DNA from: JBGPJM01 sp041485385
GTDB lineage: Bacteria > Planctomycetota > Phycisphaerae > Phycisphaerales > UBA1924
DNA: 41,457 nt
Direction of reading: 5' to 3'
Assembly (NCBI GenBank): GCA_041485385.1
Contig: JBGPJM010000020.1
Span: 1-41,457, forward strand
Both the position numbers and the translations under genes were made by a program. Positions 30,425-38,611 of this stretch are shown one piece after another. Position 1 is the first letter of the stretch, and each line of letters starts with the position of its first letter. The notes below the pieces were generated by a model. That model did not search any database. It had not been told where the DNA came from and saw only the letters and a program-made list of their open reading frames with translations.

Positions 30425-31573
30425 TCAGGAGGCGCGGCCCGGGCTCGTCGACCGTCTCCGGCGCGCACCTGTCGCAAGCCCAGCGATGGCCAGGAGCGAG
30501 GCGCCGGCCGGGGAGGGGATCCCGACCACCCAGCCCTGGAGGTCGCCGTTCCCCAGGCGCCCGTTGCCGACGATGGTGAGCCCGTCGCGGGAGATGCCCG
30601 TGGCGTCCACCAGGGTCCAGCCCTGGAGATCGACGCCCTCGGCCGCGAGCATGTCGCCCAGGTTGAGGATCTGGCCGCCGGTCCAGAGAACGGCGCGTCT
30701 GTCGTCCTCGCCTGCGTGCCCGTAGCCGACGACCAGCGAACCATCGGCCGAGACGGCGAGCGCTGCGCTGCGGAGGTCGCTGCCGGAAAGGTCGCCCAGG
30801 CCGAGCATGCCGCCCGACTGTGTCCAGAGGAACGCCTCGCTGGCGTCGTCGCCCGTGCTGGCGCCGACGATCGTCGATGCGTCCGCCGAGATGGCCGACG
30901 CGCTGCTGCCGGCGAACCCGTCGAGCACGCCCAGGAGCTGCGCCCCTCCCGCCTGCGTCCAGCGGAACGCCTCGGTGTGGTCGAAGTCGTCGGTCCGGCT
31001 GCGACCCGCCACGACGCCGTCGTCGCTGACACCGTTGCCGCTGCTTCCTGGGAAGGTCAGGGGGTCTCCCATCGGCATGTACCCGGAAGGGTCGACATAG
31101 CAGAAGGCAACCGGGTTCGCCACGCCGCGGTTCCCCACGACGGTGGCGCCGTCGCCGGAGACCCCGCGCGCGCCGTAGTTTTCGAAGCTGCCGCCGGTAG
31201 CGGCCTGCGGGAGGGCCACGGCGCCGCGCTGAAGCGTCCAGCGGAACGCGACCGTGTCCGGCGCGGAGTTGTCGCCGTTGAAGGCATTGCCGACGACGAC
31301 GGAGCCATCGAAGGAGGCGGCGGTCGCGGTGCTGATGGAGCCGTTGCCGAAGGTGTTCAAACCCTCGAGGACCAGGCCGTTCCATCGCGTTGCGCGATCG
31401 TTCACGCGCCCGACGATAACCTGGCCATTCCCGCTGACCCCGTTGGCGCGGCTGCCCTCGCCGAGCGGATGAAAGCCCGTCAAGATGCCGGCGTGCGCGA
31501 CAGCGACAAGCGCCGTGCCCAACACCAAGCCGACGAACCTTCCGGCGCGTGCGGAGCAAAAACGCATGTCCAT
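30425..31573 (-). CDS. HAF-repeat exported protein with PEP-CTERM tail
   Basis: 382 residues with a signal peptide of about 28 residues (VAHA-G). The mature part is built from HAF-type repeats of about 50 residues, each with a pattern such as GVSGNGQVIVGRV, GVSGDGATVVGNRG and AVSADGSLVVGYGH followed by AFRWT or AVLWT and a Gly-rich loop; about six are readable, predicting a beta-propeller. The C-terminus GIPSPAGASLLAIAGL followed by ATGARRRRS is a typical PEP-CTERM signal. ATG 31573 has GGAGG 6 nt upstream (an ATG two codons later also fits). Likely a surface or matrix protein; binding partner unknown. Confidence 0.88.
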   Translation of the reverse strand: MDMRFCSARAGRFVGLVLGTALVAVAHAGILTGFHPLGEGSRANGVSGNGQVIVGRVNDRATRWNGLVLEGLNTFGNGSISTATAASFDGSVVVGNAFNGDNSAPDTVAFRWTLQRGAVALPQAATGGSFENYGARGVSGDGATVVGNRGVANPVAFCYVDPSGYMPMGDPLTFPGSSGNGVSDDGVVAGRSRTDDFDHTEAFRWTQAGGAQLLGVLDGFAGSSASAISADASTIVGASTGDDASEAFLWTQSGGMLGLGDLSGSDLRSAALAVSADGSLVVGYGHAGEDDRRAVLWTGGQILNLGDMLAAEGVDLQGWTLVDATGISRDGLTIVGNGRLGNGDLQGWVVGIPSPAGASLLAIAGLATGARRRRSTSPGRAS

Positions 31574-31871
31574 CCTGTTCCTCCGGCCGGCGCTCTTTGG
31601 CTGCCGCCGACAACGAACGTGTCAGCATCCGCCGGCGCCACGGCTTCGCGCAGTTTACGCATGCAAGTGTACGATCCGGACCCCACGATCGCTCAAATTC
31701 ATGAAGCAACATTCACTCGGCGGCGTCGCAGCGGAGTCCGCGCCGTCGGCCTCATCTCCCGGGCTGGGCCGCGCCGGGGTGTTCTCGGACGCCAAGACGC
31801 CTCCGCGGGCGACGTTCGACGAATCAAGCGCCTCTTGACGGGGCCACCCCCCCTGTTTACGCTGGCCTGCG
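31574..31871. other. Divergent intergenic region, 298 bp
   Basis: Holds the ribosome site of the HAF gene (31580-31584) and the strong promoter at 31835-31863. TAAACT on the minus strand near 31651-31656 may be the -10 of the HAF gene. A plus-strand ATG at 31701 opens 45 codons without ribosome site or protein-like composition. Nothing else is recognisable. Confidence 0.5.
31835..31863 (+). promoter_or_regulatory. Promoter of the paralogous lipoprotein pair
   Basis: TTGACG (31835-31840), a 17-nt spacer and TACGCT (31858-31863), then 8 nt to the ATG at 31872. Both boxes and the spacing are good, and the mRNA would be leaderless or have one or two leading bases. Confidence 0.6.
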
Positions 31872-32375
31872 ATGAGAAGGGACCGGCGAGGTAAGCGCAG
31901 CCATGACGGCGGGAGGACCGGGCGGGCCCTGCTTTCCGCCATGACGACGGTGGTGTTCATGCTCGCCGCCGGGTGCGCGTCGGACGAGGCCAACCGGTAC
32001 TACGGGCCGTTCAAGTACTCCGCCCGCCCGGTGAACTCCGTGGAGATACTGAGCGCCGCCCCGCCGCGCCCGTACGTTGTCCTGGCGGATTTCCAGTCTC
32101 GCGGCGAATCCCCCCGGGACATGCAGCGCAAGGCCGCGGCGATCGGCGCGGACGCCGTAGTGGTCGTGACGGTAGGGGGGTATCGAGCCAAGTCCGACGC
32201 CTGGGCGGGCGAGGACTCACAGCACCAGAGCTACTCCCGGATCCTCGGCACCGCGATCCTCTATAAGGAGGCCGAGGGAGCGGACGCTGCGGCCGGAAAG
32301 GGAACCGACGCGAAGGAGCCGGCGCGCCCGGGGACGCTCCTGCCGGGGACGCCCCGGAAGGAGCCGAGCCGATGA
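31872..32375 (+). CDS. Lipoprotein, first of a paralogous pair
   Basis: 167 residues. After a long basic start (MRRDRRGKRS...) the signal reads MTTVVFMLAAGC, lipidated Cys in AAGC. The conserved domain is PVNSVEILSAAPPRPYVVLA followed by MQRKAAAIGADAVVVVTVGG. The next gene carries the same order of motifs. The C-terminal 30 residues are Lys/Glu/Pro-rich and disordered. ATG 31872 agrees with the promoter (8 nt after the -10); an inner ATG at 31941 would also give a signal but has no ribosome site. The TGA overlaps the ATG of the next gene (ATGA). Role unknown; related small lipoproteins of stress-linked type often carry a GADAVV motif (inference). Confidence 0.75.
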   Translation: MRRDRRGKRSHDGGRTGRALLSAMTTVVFMLAAGCASDEANRYYGPFKYSARPVNSVEILSAAPPRPYVVLADFQSRGESPRDMQRKAAAIGADAVVVVTVGGYRAKSDAWAGEDSQHQSYSRILGTAILYKEAEGADAAAGKGTDAKEPARPGTLLPGTPRKEPSR

Positions 32376-32737
32376 GGCGGACGTTGCTGCGCGGATCGGT
32401 CGGCGCGCCGGCGCTGCTGTGGATTTCCGTGCTCGTGGCGTGGCTCGGGGCGTGCGCGACCGTCGACGTGACCAAGACGGCCAAGGGCATCTTCCCGCCC
32501 ACGGACCCCAACGACGTGGAGATCCTCACGACGTTCCCGAGAGATCGGCCATTCGAGGAGATCGCGACGATCTCGACCACCAAGTGGAAGCCGAGCGAAT
32601 CGGCCAAGATGCACAACGCGCTGCGCGCCAAGGCGGCGCCGCTGGGGGCCAATGCCGTGGTGCTCGCCAACTCAGGTATCAGCGGGGGCAACCTCTGGTC
32701 CACCGGCGCAGCGATCAGGTTCACGACCAAGAAGTAG
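32372..32737 (+). CDS. Lipoprotein, second of a paralogous pair
   Basis: 121 residues. A signal of about 27 residues ends in WLGAC (lipidated Cys). The domain reads DPNDVEILTTFPRDRPFEEI and then MHNALRAKAAPLGANAVVLA, aligning with VEIL, RP, MxxKAA and GADAVV of the upstream protein, so the two arose by duplication. The start lies in an ATGA overlap with GGAAGGAG 5-8 nt before it, which assures coupled translation. Function unknown. Confidence 0.78.
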   Translation: MRRTLLRGSVGAPALLWISVLVAWLGACATVDVTKTAKGIFPPTDPNDVEILTTFPRDRPFEEIATISTTKWKPSESAKMHNALRAKAAPLGANAVVLANSGISGGNLWSTGAAIRFTTKK

Positions 32738-32776
32738 GATCTAGAGGCACGGGAGTCCCAAGCGAGAGCTTCGCGC

Positions 32777-33859
32777 ATGGTTAGTGCCGAGCGAACCCCA
32801 CACGTCCTCGCCATCTCGGCTGCCGTCGCTGCCTCAGTGATCGGTGTGAACGTACCGGTCCGCGCCCAGCAAGCCCCGCCGGCTCGACGAGAGTTGACGC
32901 GCGATGTACCGGTGACCGAGTTGGGGCGAGGTGTATGCCTCACCGGCAAGATGCACAAACCCTTGGGCAGTGTCATCACGGTGCAGGGCGTGGCCGTGGA
33001 CGGCCCGGAGAAGGGGTACGAGGGCGGCCCGAACCTGCGCGTGCAGCGCATCGATGGCCGCGCGACGCAGGAGGACATCCAGATTGTGCTCCAGCCGTAC
33101 TTCAACAAATGGGGCGATCGGGCCGTCGACGACGGACATGCGCTGCCGGAGCTGACGACGGGTACGACTTACGAACTCGAGGGCTACGAGACGGGGGGTT
33201 TCGTAGGGATCCCCACCGACGCCTACAAGCGCGCCGGCGTCGTGTTGCAGACGTGTGATCACTACTTCCGCTGCGTCTTCGAGGCGTATCGCGGCAAGGC
33301 GATCGACCCGGTCCGCTTTTCGCCCGAGGATTTTCTTGATCGGCAAGCACTGATCGAGGGCGTGGCGCGCAATGCGGACGGCAGGGCCGTCATCACCGGC
33401 AAGGGATGGACGCTCGTCACGGACCCCGGCGGACCGTGGCCCGTCGGATCCGAGGGGAAGACGGTCGAGGGCCGCGGCACGATCCGTGCCGGCGAAGCCA
33501 AGGGAACCTACCGATTGGAAGACGGCGAGTCTCGGATCGTCAGACTTCAAGACCAAGTCGGGCGTGAGGTCAAGCTGCGCGGCCGGGCCTGGAGTTTGAA
33601 TGGCCAGTGGTGGTTCGAATACCGCGGCACCAACCTTTACATCGAAGACATCGATAAGGCGCCGGGCTTTGCCCCCGATCTCCATGGCAAGCCCATCGAA
33701 GTCAACGGGCTTCTGGAGGAAGCAGAGCTTCCGAGGGTCGACCAGATCGGCACCAAACCGAACCGTGATCGATCGAAGCAGTTCGTCGTTCGGAAGGCCT
33801 CGATATCGACGCTGGAATCGCTGCTGGGTCCTGAACGCGTCGAGCGCCCAAAGGACTGA
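32777..33859 (+). CDS. Secreted protein of unknown function
   Basis: 360 residues with a signal peptide of about 31 residues (PVRAQQ; cleavage after RA). The mature part is beta-rich: GVCLTGKMHKPLGSVITVQG, PEKGYEGGPNLRVQRIDG, TTYELEGYETGGFVGIP, and repeats of strand-turn patterns such as GREVKLRGRAWSLNGQWWFE, with LHGKPIEVNGLLEEAEL near the end. Three segments around VTVEG- or VKLRG-type strands suggest repeated OB-like or nitrogen-free barrel modules, but I do not recognise the family. Composition is less G/C-rich than the neighbours. No Shine-Dalgarno or TANNNT box precedes the ATG. Confidence 0.72.
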   Translation: MVSAERTPHVLAISAAVAASVIGVNVPVRAQQAPPARRELTRDVPVTELGRGVCLTGKMHKPLGSVITVQGVAVDGPEKGYEGGPNLRVQRIDGRATQEDIQIVLQPYFNKWGDRAVDDGHALPELTTGTTYELEGYETGGFVGIPTDAYKRAGVVLQTCDHYFRCVFEAYRGKAIDPVRFSPEDFLDRQALIEGVARNADGRAVITGKGWTLVTDPGGPWPVGSEGKTVEGRGTIRAGEAKGTYRLEDGESRIVRLQDQVGREVKLRGRAWSLNGQWWFEYRGTNLYIEDIDKAPGFAPDLHGKPIEVNGLLEEAELPRVDQIGTKPNRDRSKQFVVRKASISTLESLLGPERVERPKD

Positions 33860-34073
33860 CCGATGCGGGGGAGCAGAGATGACCCTCGTCGAGACGAGGA
33901 CGGCCCGGAGACGGCCCGGCCCCCGTTTATGCGCGCCGCCCACGGCGCGCCTACACTTCACGCAACATCCAATGGACGAGCGGCCATCGGATTCCTGCCA
34001 GCCCCGCTTGGGGCCGATGGCTGCGAGGAGGCAATAAGCCTCCGGAACCGCTCAGTCCGTTGCGAGATACCTT

Positions 34074-35624
34074 TTGATCACGTTCGCTTCCCTCGGGCTC
34101 TCCGAGCCCATACTTCGTTCCATTGCCACCGAAGGTTACACGATCCCCACCCCAATCCAGGCCCAGGCCATCCCGTACGTGCTGGCGGGGCGCGATGTCC
34201 TCGGGTGCGCCCAGACCGGCACCGGCAAGACGGCCGCGTTCGCCCTGCCGCTCATCCAGCGGCTGGCCGCCCGCTCGGCCCCGACGGCCGGTGTGCTGGC
34301 CGCGGGCGCAGGGGCCGACGTGCGCCCCCATCACGCTCCGCACCCGGCTCACTCCGCCAACGGCGCCGCCGCGCACGGCCCGCGGCGCATCCGCGCCCTG
34401 ATCCTCGCGCCGACGCGCGAACTCACGCTGCAGATCGCCGAGAGCTTCGGCGTCTACGGGCGCCACACCCACCTGCGCCACGCCGTGATCTTCGGCGGCG
34501 TGAACCAGAACCCGCAGACCCGGGCCCTCAAGGCCGGCGTCGACATCGTCGTCGCCACGCCCGGGCGCCTCATGGACCTGATGGAGCAGGGGTTCGTCGA
34601 CCTGCGCCACGTCGAGACATTCATCCTCGACGAGGCTGACCGGATGCTCGACATGGGGTTTATCCAGCCGATCCGATTCATCGCCTCCAAGGTGCCGCCC
34701 ACCTCGAAGCGGCAGACGCTGCTCTTCTCGGCGACCATGCCGGCCCCCATCCGCCACCTGGCCGATGCGCTCCTGCGCGACCCGGTGAGCGTGCAGGTGG
34801 CGCCGCAGGCCTCGCTCCCGGACAAGATCGACCAGACGGTGTACCACGTGCGCCGGGCCGACAAGCCGCAGGTCCTCAACCACATCCTGACGCGCGAGTT
34901 CGTCGGCCGGGCCCTGGTGTTCACCCGGACCAAGCACGGGGCCGACAAGCTCGTCCGCCACCTCTACGGCTCAGGGATCCACGCCGAGGCCATCCACGGC
35001 AACAAGCGCCAGAACGTCCGCCAGCGCACCCTCGCCAACTTCAAGGAGGGCCGGACCAACGTGCTGGTCGCCACCGACATCGCCGCACGCGGCATCGACG
35101 TCGACGACATCACCCACGTTGTGAACTTCGACATCCCGCACGAGGCCGAGACGTACGTGCACCGGATCGGGCGCACGGCGCGGGCCGGCGCGGCCGGCAT
35201 CGCCATTGCACTCTGCGACACCGAGGAGCGCGGCGACCTGAAGGCGATCGAGCGGCTGCTCAAGAAATCCATCGACGTCGGCGCCGATCTCCCGAGGTTC
35301 GCGCCGGTGCCCTACACGCCGCCGGCCCAGGACGAGAGGCGGCAGAATGGCCGCCCGGCACCGCGAACCGGCGGCGGCGCCGGACACGCTCGCCGCGGGC
35401 AGGGATCGGGCTCGGGGCACGGCGGGCACGGCCATACCTCCGGCGCGGCACCTCGCCCGGCGCACGGCACGTCCCACTCCACGCGATCGTCCACCTCCCA
35501 CCGCCCCGGCTCCGGCGCACCGGCGACGAGCAGCCCGTCGGCGGGGCCCAAGCGACCGCACAACCCCCTGGCGCGCCATCGCAAGGGCGGGCGCCCGCAC
35601 GGAGCGGGCGGCAAGGCGCGGTAG
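34074..35624 (+). CDS. DEAD-box RNA helicase, RhlE type, TTG start
   Basis: 516 residues. Helicase motifs in order: Q motif TPIQAQAIP (26-34), I AQTGTGKT (46-53), Ia APTREL (112-117), II DEAD in FILDEADRMLDMGF (about 185), III SAT in LFSATMP, IV ALVFTRTKHGADKL, V ATDIAARGIDV and VI HRIGRTAR (about 362-369). Between motifs I and Ia is a His/Ala/Pro-rich insertion (about 70-102). The tail after residue 425 is Gly/His/Arg/Ser-rich, suited to RNA binding. TTG 34074 is the only start codon between the in-frame stop at 34035-34037 and the Q motif, and places MITFASLGLS at the family's usual N-terminus; GAG lies 7-8 nt upstream. Likely role: RNA remodelling in ribosome assembly or decay. Confidence 0.93.
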   Translation: MITFASLGLSEPILRSIATEGYTIPTPIQAQAIPYVLAGRDVLGCAQTGTGKTAAFALPLIQRLAARSAPTAGVLAAGAGADVRPHHAPHPAHSANGAAAHGPRRIRALILAPTRELTLQIAESFGVYGRHTHLRHAVIFGGVNQNPQTRALKAGVDIVVATPGRLMDLMEQGFVDLRHVETFILDEADRMLDMGFIQPIRFIASKVPPTSKRQTLLFSATMPAPIRHLADALLRDPVSVQVAPQASLPDKIDQTVYHVRRADKPQVLNHILTREFVGRALVFTRTKHGADKLVRHLYGSGIHAEAIHGNKRQNVRQRTLANFKEGRTNVLVATDIAARGIDVDDITHVVNFDIPHEAETYVHRIGRTARAGAAGIAIALCDTEERGDLKAIERLLKKSIDVGADLPRFAPVPYTPPAQDERRQNGRPAPRTGGGAGHARRGQGSGSGHGGHGHTSGAAPRPAHGTSHSTRSSTSHRPGSGAPATSSPSAGPKRPHNPLARHRKGGRPHGAGGKAR

Positions 35625-35696
35625 GCACAGCACGGCACGCGAGGTCCCCCGCCGCGTACGATCCCTGATCAGGCCCCTCGTCCCGCGGGAGTCCCC

Positions 35697-36701
35697 ATGC
35701 TCCGCTCGCTTCTCGTCGCTGTCGCGGCAGTAGGCGCTTGCTCGGCCTCAGTGCAGCCGACGGCCGACTCGCCCCTCTCCCTCACCCGAACGATCGAGAT
35801 GCCCGGCGTCACCGGACGCATCGACCACCTCGCGCTGGACATGGCGCACAAGCGGCTGTACGTCGTCGCGCTGGGGAACGGCTCGGTCGAGATGATCGAC
35901 CTCGGGGCCGGCGCCGTGACAAAGCACGTCACGGGTCTCTCCGAGCCGCAGGGCATCGGGCTCCTTGGCACGCTCAAGATCATCGTCGTTGCCTGCGGCG
36001 GCGACGGCACCGTCCGCGGGTTCAATGCCGAGACTCTCGAGCCCATTCGCCAGATCCGCCTCGGCGACGACGCCGACAACCTCCGCGTCCCGCCCGATGA
36101 GAAAGTCGTGTACGTCGGATTCGGCAACGGCGCGGTCGCCGCGCTGGACCCCGCCACGCTGGCCGTGAAAACCCAGGTGAAACTCCCGGGCCACCCCGAA
36201 TCGTTCCAGCTCGCGCCCGACGGGGCGAGCGTCTTCGTCAACGTCCCCGGCGGCTTCGTCGGCGGCGGGGGGAGCGTCGTCGTGGGCGACACGGCGACCG
36301 GCGAGGTGAAGTCGACCTGGGAGCTCAAGGACGCCGGGCGGAACTTCCCCATGGCGGTGGACGACAGGGGCGGCACGCTCTTCGTCGGCTGCCGCCGGCC
36401 CGCGAAGCTGCTGGTGGTGGATGCGCACACCGGCAAGACGACCGCAGTCGTGGACTGCATCGGCGACGCCGACGAGGTGTTCTTCGACGCGGCGACCCGG
36501 CGCGTGTTCGTTGTCGGCGGCGACGGCGCGGCGGACATCTTCAAGGAGTCCGAGGGGAAGTGGACGCGCATCGCTCGGACGACCACCAGTGCCGGCGCCC
36601 GCACGGGGCTGCTCACACCGGACGGCAAGACGCTGTACGTGGCCTGCCCGGCGCACGGGGATCATCCGGCCCGGATCCAGGTCTACGCCGTCGCGCCGTG
36701 A
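35697..36701 (+). CDS. YVTN-type beta-propeller protein, exported
   Basis: 334 residues. A signal (MLRSLLVAVAAVGACSA) ends near a Cys that could be lipidated. Then come repeated blades with patterns such as RLYVVALGNGSVEMIDLGAG, GDGTVRGFNAETLEPIRQI, KVVYVGFGNGAVAALDPATL and GGTLFVGCRRPAKLLVVDAH, each about 42 residues, so a seven-bladed YncE/YVTN propeller. These usually bind proteins or small molecules in the periplasm; some have lactonase-like folds, but no catalytic signature is seen. GGGAG lies 6 nt before the ATG. Confidence 0.88.
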   Translation: MLRSLLVAVAAVGACSASVQPTADSPLSLTRTIEMPGVTGRIDHLALDMAHKRLYVVALGNGSVEMIDLGAGAVTKHVTGLSEPQGIGLLGTLKIIVVACGGDGTVRGFNAETLEPIRQIRLGDDADNLRVPPDEKVVYVGFGNGAVAALDPATLAVKTQVKLPGHPESFQLAPDGASVFVNVPGGFVGGGGSVVVGDTATGEVKSTWELKDAGRNFPMAVDDRGGTLFVGCRRPAKLLVVDAHTGKTTAVVDCIGDADEVFFDAATRRVFVVGGDGAADIFKESEGKWTRIARTTTSAGARTGLLTPDGKTLYVACPAHGDHPARIQVYAVAP

Positions 36702-36722
36702 GCCTCCAGCCAAGGGGGACCG

Positions 36723-36971
36723 TCATCTCCCCTGCCGGCTGATCACCCCCACGATTGCCAGCAGCACGACCGACCCCACCGTCGCCATGATCAACGACCC
36801 AAGGAGGTTGCGGGCGCCGAGTCCAAGGGCCTGGAACAGGAACCCGCCGACCAGCGCCCCCAGCACCCCCACGATCAGATTGCCGACCAGCCCGAACCCG
36901 CGTCCCTTCATGAACTGGCCGGCCAGCCACCCGGCCGCGAGCCCGATGAGCAGCGCGTAGAGAAGGTTCAT
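36723..36971 (-). CDS. GlsB/YeaQ/YmgE-family small membrane protein
   Basis: 82 residues with three TM segments. The family pattern is clear: LLIGLAAGWLAGQFMKGRGF, GLVGNLIVGVLGALVGGFLF and SVVLLAIVGVISRQGR. Members (transglycosylase-associated, stress-response) are widespread; their exact function is unsettled. GGAGG lies 9 nt before the ATG. Confidence 0.92.
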   Translation of the reverse strand: MNLLYALLIGLAAGWLAGQFMKGRGFGLVGNLIVGVLGALVGGFLFQALGLGARNLLGSLIMATVGSVVLLAIVGVISRQGR

Positions 36972-37025
36972 GACGCGTCGCCTCCGTGCGAGCCGGTGCC
37001 ATCAACAGATCCGTCGCCAGTGGGC

Positions 37026-37553
37026 CTAGCTCTTCCGCTTCATCTCGAAGACTGTCACGGGCCCCTCCTGCTTGCCGTTCTTGAACGACGTCCATTCCTG
37101 GCGGATCGTGTTCTTGTCCTTGATGACCAGCTTCATCTCGCCCATGTACGTCTGGTCGGCGCTGGTCATGTTCGTCACGCCGTCAAACTTGAAGTCGAGC
37201 ACGCCCGGCTCCCCCGCCGTCGCCCGCATCCGCGGCTGGTTGCCCATCGAACAGTAATGGGTCATCACCAGCGTCGAGCCGTCCATGTGGTACATGTCGG
37301 TCATCTCGTGCGGCGAGCCGGGGAACAGCACCTCGCGCACCACCGAGCCGCCGGAGCCGACGCTCATGACGCTGGCCACCACGGGCTTGCCGCCCTCCCC
37401 GGTCATCTCCCACGTGCCGGCGAGCTGCTTGACCTGCTCGATCAGCGCCGCCTGCTGCCGATCGGTGGCCGGCGCGACGGTATGCCGCGAGCCGCCGGAG
37501 GCGCATCCGCCCAACAGGCCCACGACGAGAACCAGTGTACATCCTCGGATCAT
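37026..37553 (-). CDS. DUF1579-like lipoprotein
   Basis: 175 residues. MIRGCTLVLVVGLLGGC is a type II signal (GGC). The mature part matches the lipocalin-like DUF1579 plan: VKQLAGTWEMTGEGGKPV, VVREVLFPGSPHEMTDMYHM, MTHYCSMGNQPRM and MKLVIKDKNTIRQEW with FKNGKQEGPVTVFEM. It is a distant paralogue of the protein at 4507-5205. GGGAG lies 6-7 nt before the ATG. Biochemical role unknown. Confidence 0.85.
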   Translation of the reverse strand: MIRGCTLVLVVGLLGGCASGGSRHTVAPATDRQQAALIEQVKQLAGTWEMTGEGGKPVVASVMSVGSGGSVVREVLFPGSPHEMTDMYHMDGSTLVMTHYCSMGNQPRMRATAGEPGVLDFKFDGVTNMTSADQTYMGEMKLVIKDKNTIRQEWTSFKNGKQEGPVTVFEMKRKS

Positions 37554-37772
37554 GTGACACTCCCTTCTTTGTGGGCCCGGGGTCGCACGTGCGTCCCGGG
37601 CGCGGCCATCAGCGTATCGTGCCGACGCCGGGGCGGCAACGCCGTGCCGGAGCCGCGTGACATCCTCTCCACCCCGGGCGCGATAAACTGCTGCCTCCCG
37701 CGGGCCGTTCACGCCTGCCCCGGCGAATCCGCCATGTCCAGATGGTCCCGATGGTCCCGACGGAGCCCACCC

Positions 37773-38507
37773 ATGACCACGCACCGCCGCCCCGGCCTCG
37801 CGCTCGCCGCGATCGGCCTCTCGTTCATCGCGCTCCTCGCGGCCTGCGACAGGCACCAGCCTCCCAAGCCCGCGCCGCATCGGCCGGCGCCCGCGAATAC
37901 CCAGTCCGCGCCCGCGCCTGCCCCGGCCGAGGAGCCCCCGCCCGCTCCCGCGCCGACGTTCGGGACGTTCGGCAGCGCCGGCGCCGCCGCGAGCGCTCTT
38001 CATGCGGGCGGCTACATCCTCTGCCTCCGCCACGGCAAGACCGACCAGGGCGTGCAGGACACGCAGGGGACCAACTTCGACGATTGCTCCAGGCAGCGGA
38101 ACCTCAGCGCCGAGGGGCGCGAGCAGGCGGCCCAGTTGGGCAAGCAGTTCGCCGGCGCCAAGGTCCCCATCGGCGATGTGCTCTCCAGCCCCTTCTGCCG
38201 CAACAAGGACACCGCGCAGCTCGCCTTCGGGCGCTTCACGCTCGACCCGGCGATCATCGGCGACACGCCCGACGCGGTCGCGAAGCTCCGCACACTCCTC
38301 GGCACGCCGCCGCCGGCGGGGAAGAACACCGTCATCATCTCCCACCAGAAGGCGATGACCGCGTGTACGGGGGACGACCTGTACCTGTTCGTCGAGGGGG
38401 CGACGCTCGTGATGAAGCCGCGGGCCGACGGCACGTCGGAGATGGTCGCAACCATCCAGCCGGAGGATTGGCCGCTGCTGGTCGAGGCCGCGGGCAAGCT
38501 CCCTTGA
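37773..38507 (+). CDS. Histidine phosphatase superfamily lipoprotein
   Basis: 244 residues. The signal LALAAIGLSFIALLAAC gives a lipidated Cys, then comes a Pro/Ala linker to about residue 70. The phosphatase core has the catalytic motif YILCLRHGKTDQ (Arg-His-Gly), SSPFCRNKDTAQLAFG with the second Arg, and NTVIISHQKAMTA with the second His. The acidic proton donor is less obvious. Such SixA-like or PGM-like phosphatases act on phosphohistidine, phospho-sugars or other phosphomonoesters; substrate unknown. Start chosen at MTTHRRPG because GGAG lies 8 nt upstream. A 9-nt GATGGTCCC tandem repeat lies just before it. Confidence 0.84.
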   Translation: MTTHRRPGLALAAIGLSFIALLAACDRHQPPKPAPHRPAPANTQSAPAPAPAEEPPPAPAPTFGTFGSAGAAASALHAGGYILCLRHGKTDQGVQDTQGTNFDDCSRQRNLSAEGREQAAQLGKQFAGAKVPIGDVLSSPFCRNKDTAQLAFGRFTLDPAIIGDTPDAVAKLRTLLGTPPPAGKNTVIISHQKAMTACTGDDLYLFVEGATLVMKPRADGTSEMVATIQPEDWPLLVEAAGKLP

Positions 38508-38540
38508 CACGCCTGACACGCCCGACCCGGGAACGGCAGA

Positions 38541-38564
38541 ACGGGCGAGCTTCCGCTCGCCCGT
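38541..38564. terminator. 10-bp hairpin between convergent genes
   Basis: ACGGGCGAGC-TTCC-GCTCGCCCGT pairs perfectly. It lies 33 nt after the phosphatase gene and 48 nt before the end of the convergent coiled-coil gene, the expected place for a shared bidirectional terminator, though T tracts are lacking. Confidence 0.55.
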
Positions 38565-38611
38565 CCGTCCGGCACACACACACTTTCGTTTACGCGGGCG
38601 GGGGGGCGGGG

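Noticed and set aside
31701..31838. 45-codon ORF before the lipoprotein pair
   Set aside because: No ribosome site or promoter box and no protein-like pattern.
28613..31894. 1093-codon plus-strand open frame across the efflux and HAF genes
   Set aside because: Opposite to three clear minus-strand genes; composition is Arg/Ala/Gly/Asp filler.
33611..33625. GGTTCGAAT resembling a tRNA T-arm
   Set aside because: Lies inside a well supported coding region and has no acceptor or anticodon stem around it; no tRNA or rRNA is seen in the window.
37735..37770. GATGGTCCC 9-nt tandem repeat before the histidine phosphatase as a regulatory element
   Set aside because: Only about three imperfect copies; likely slippage, with no further evidence.
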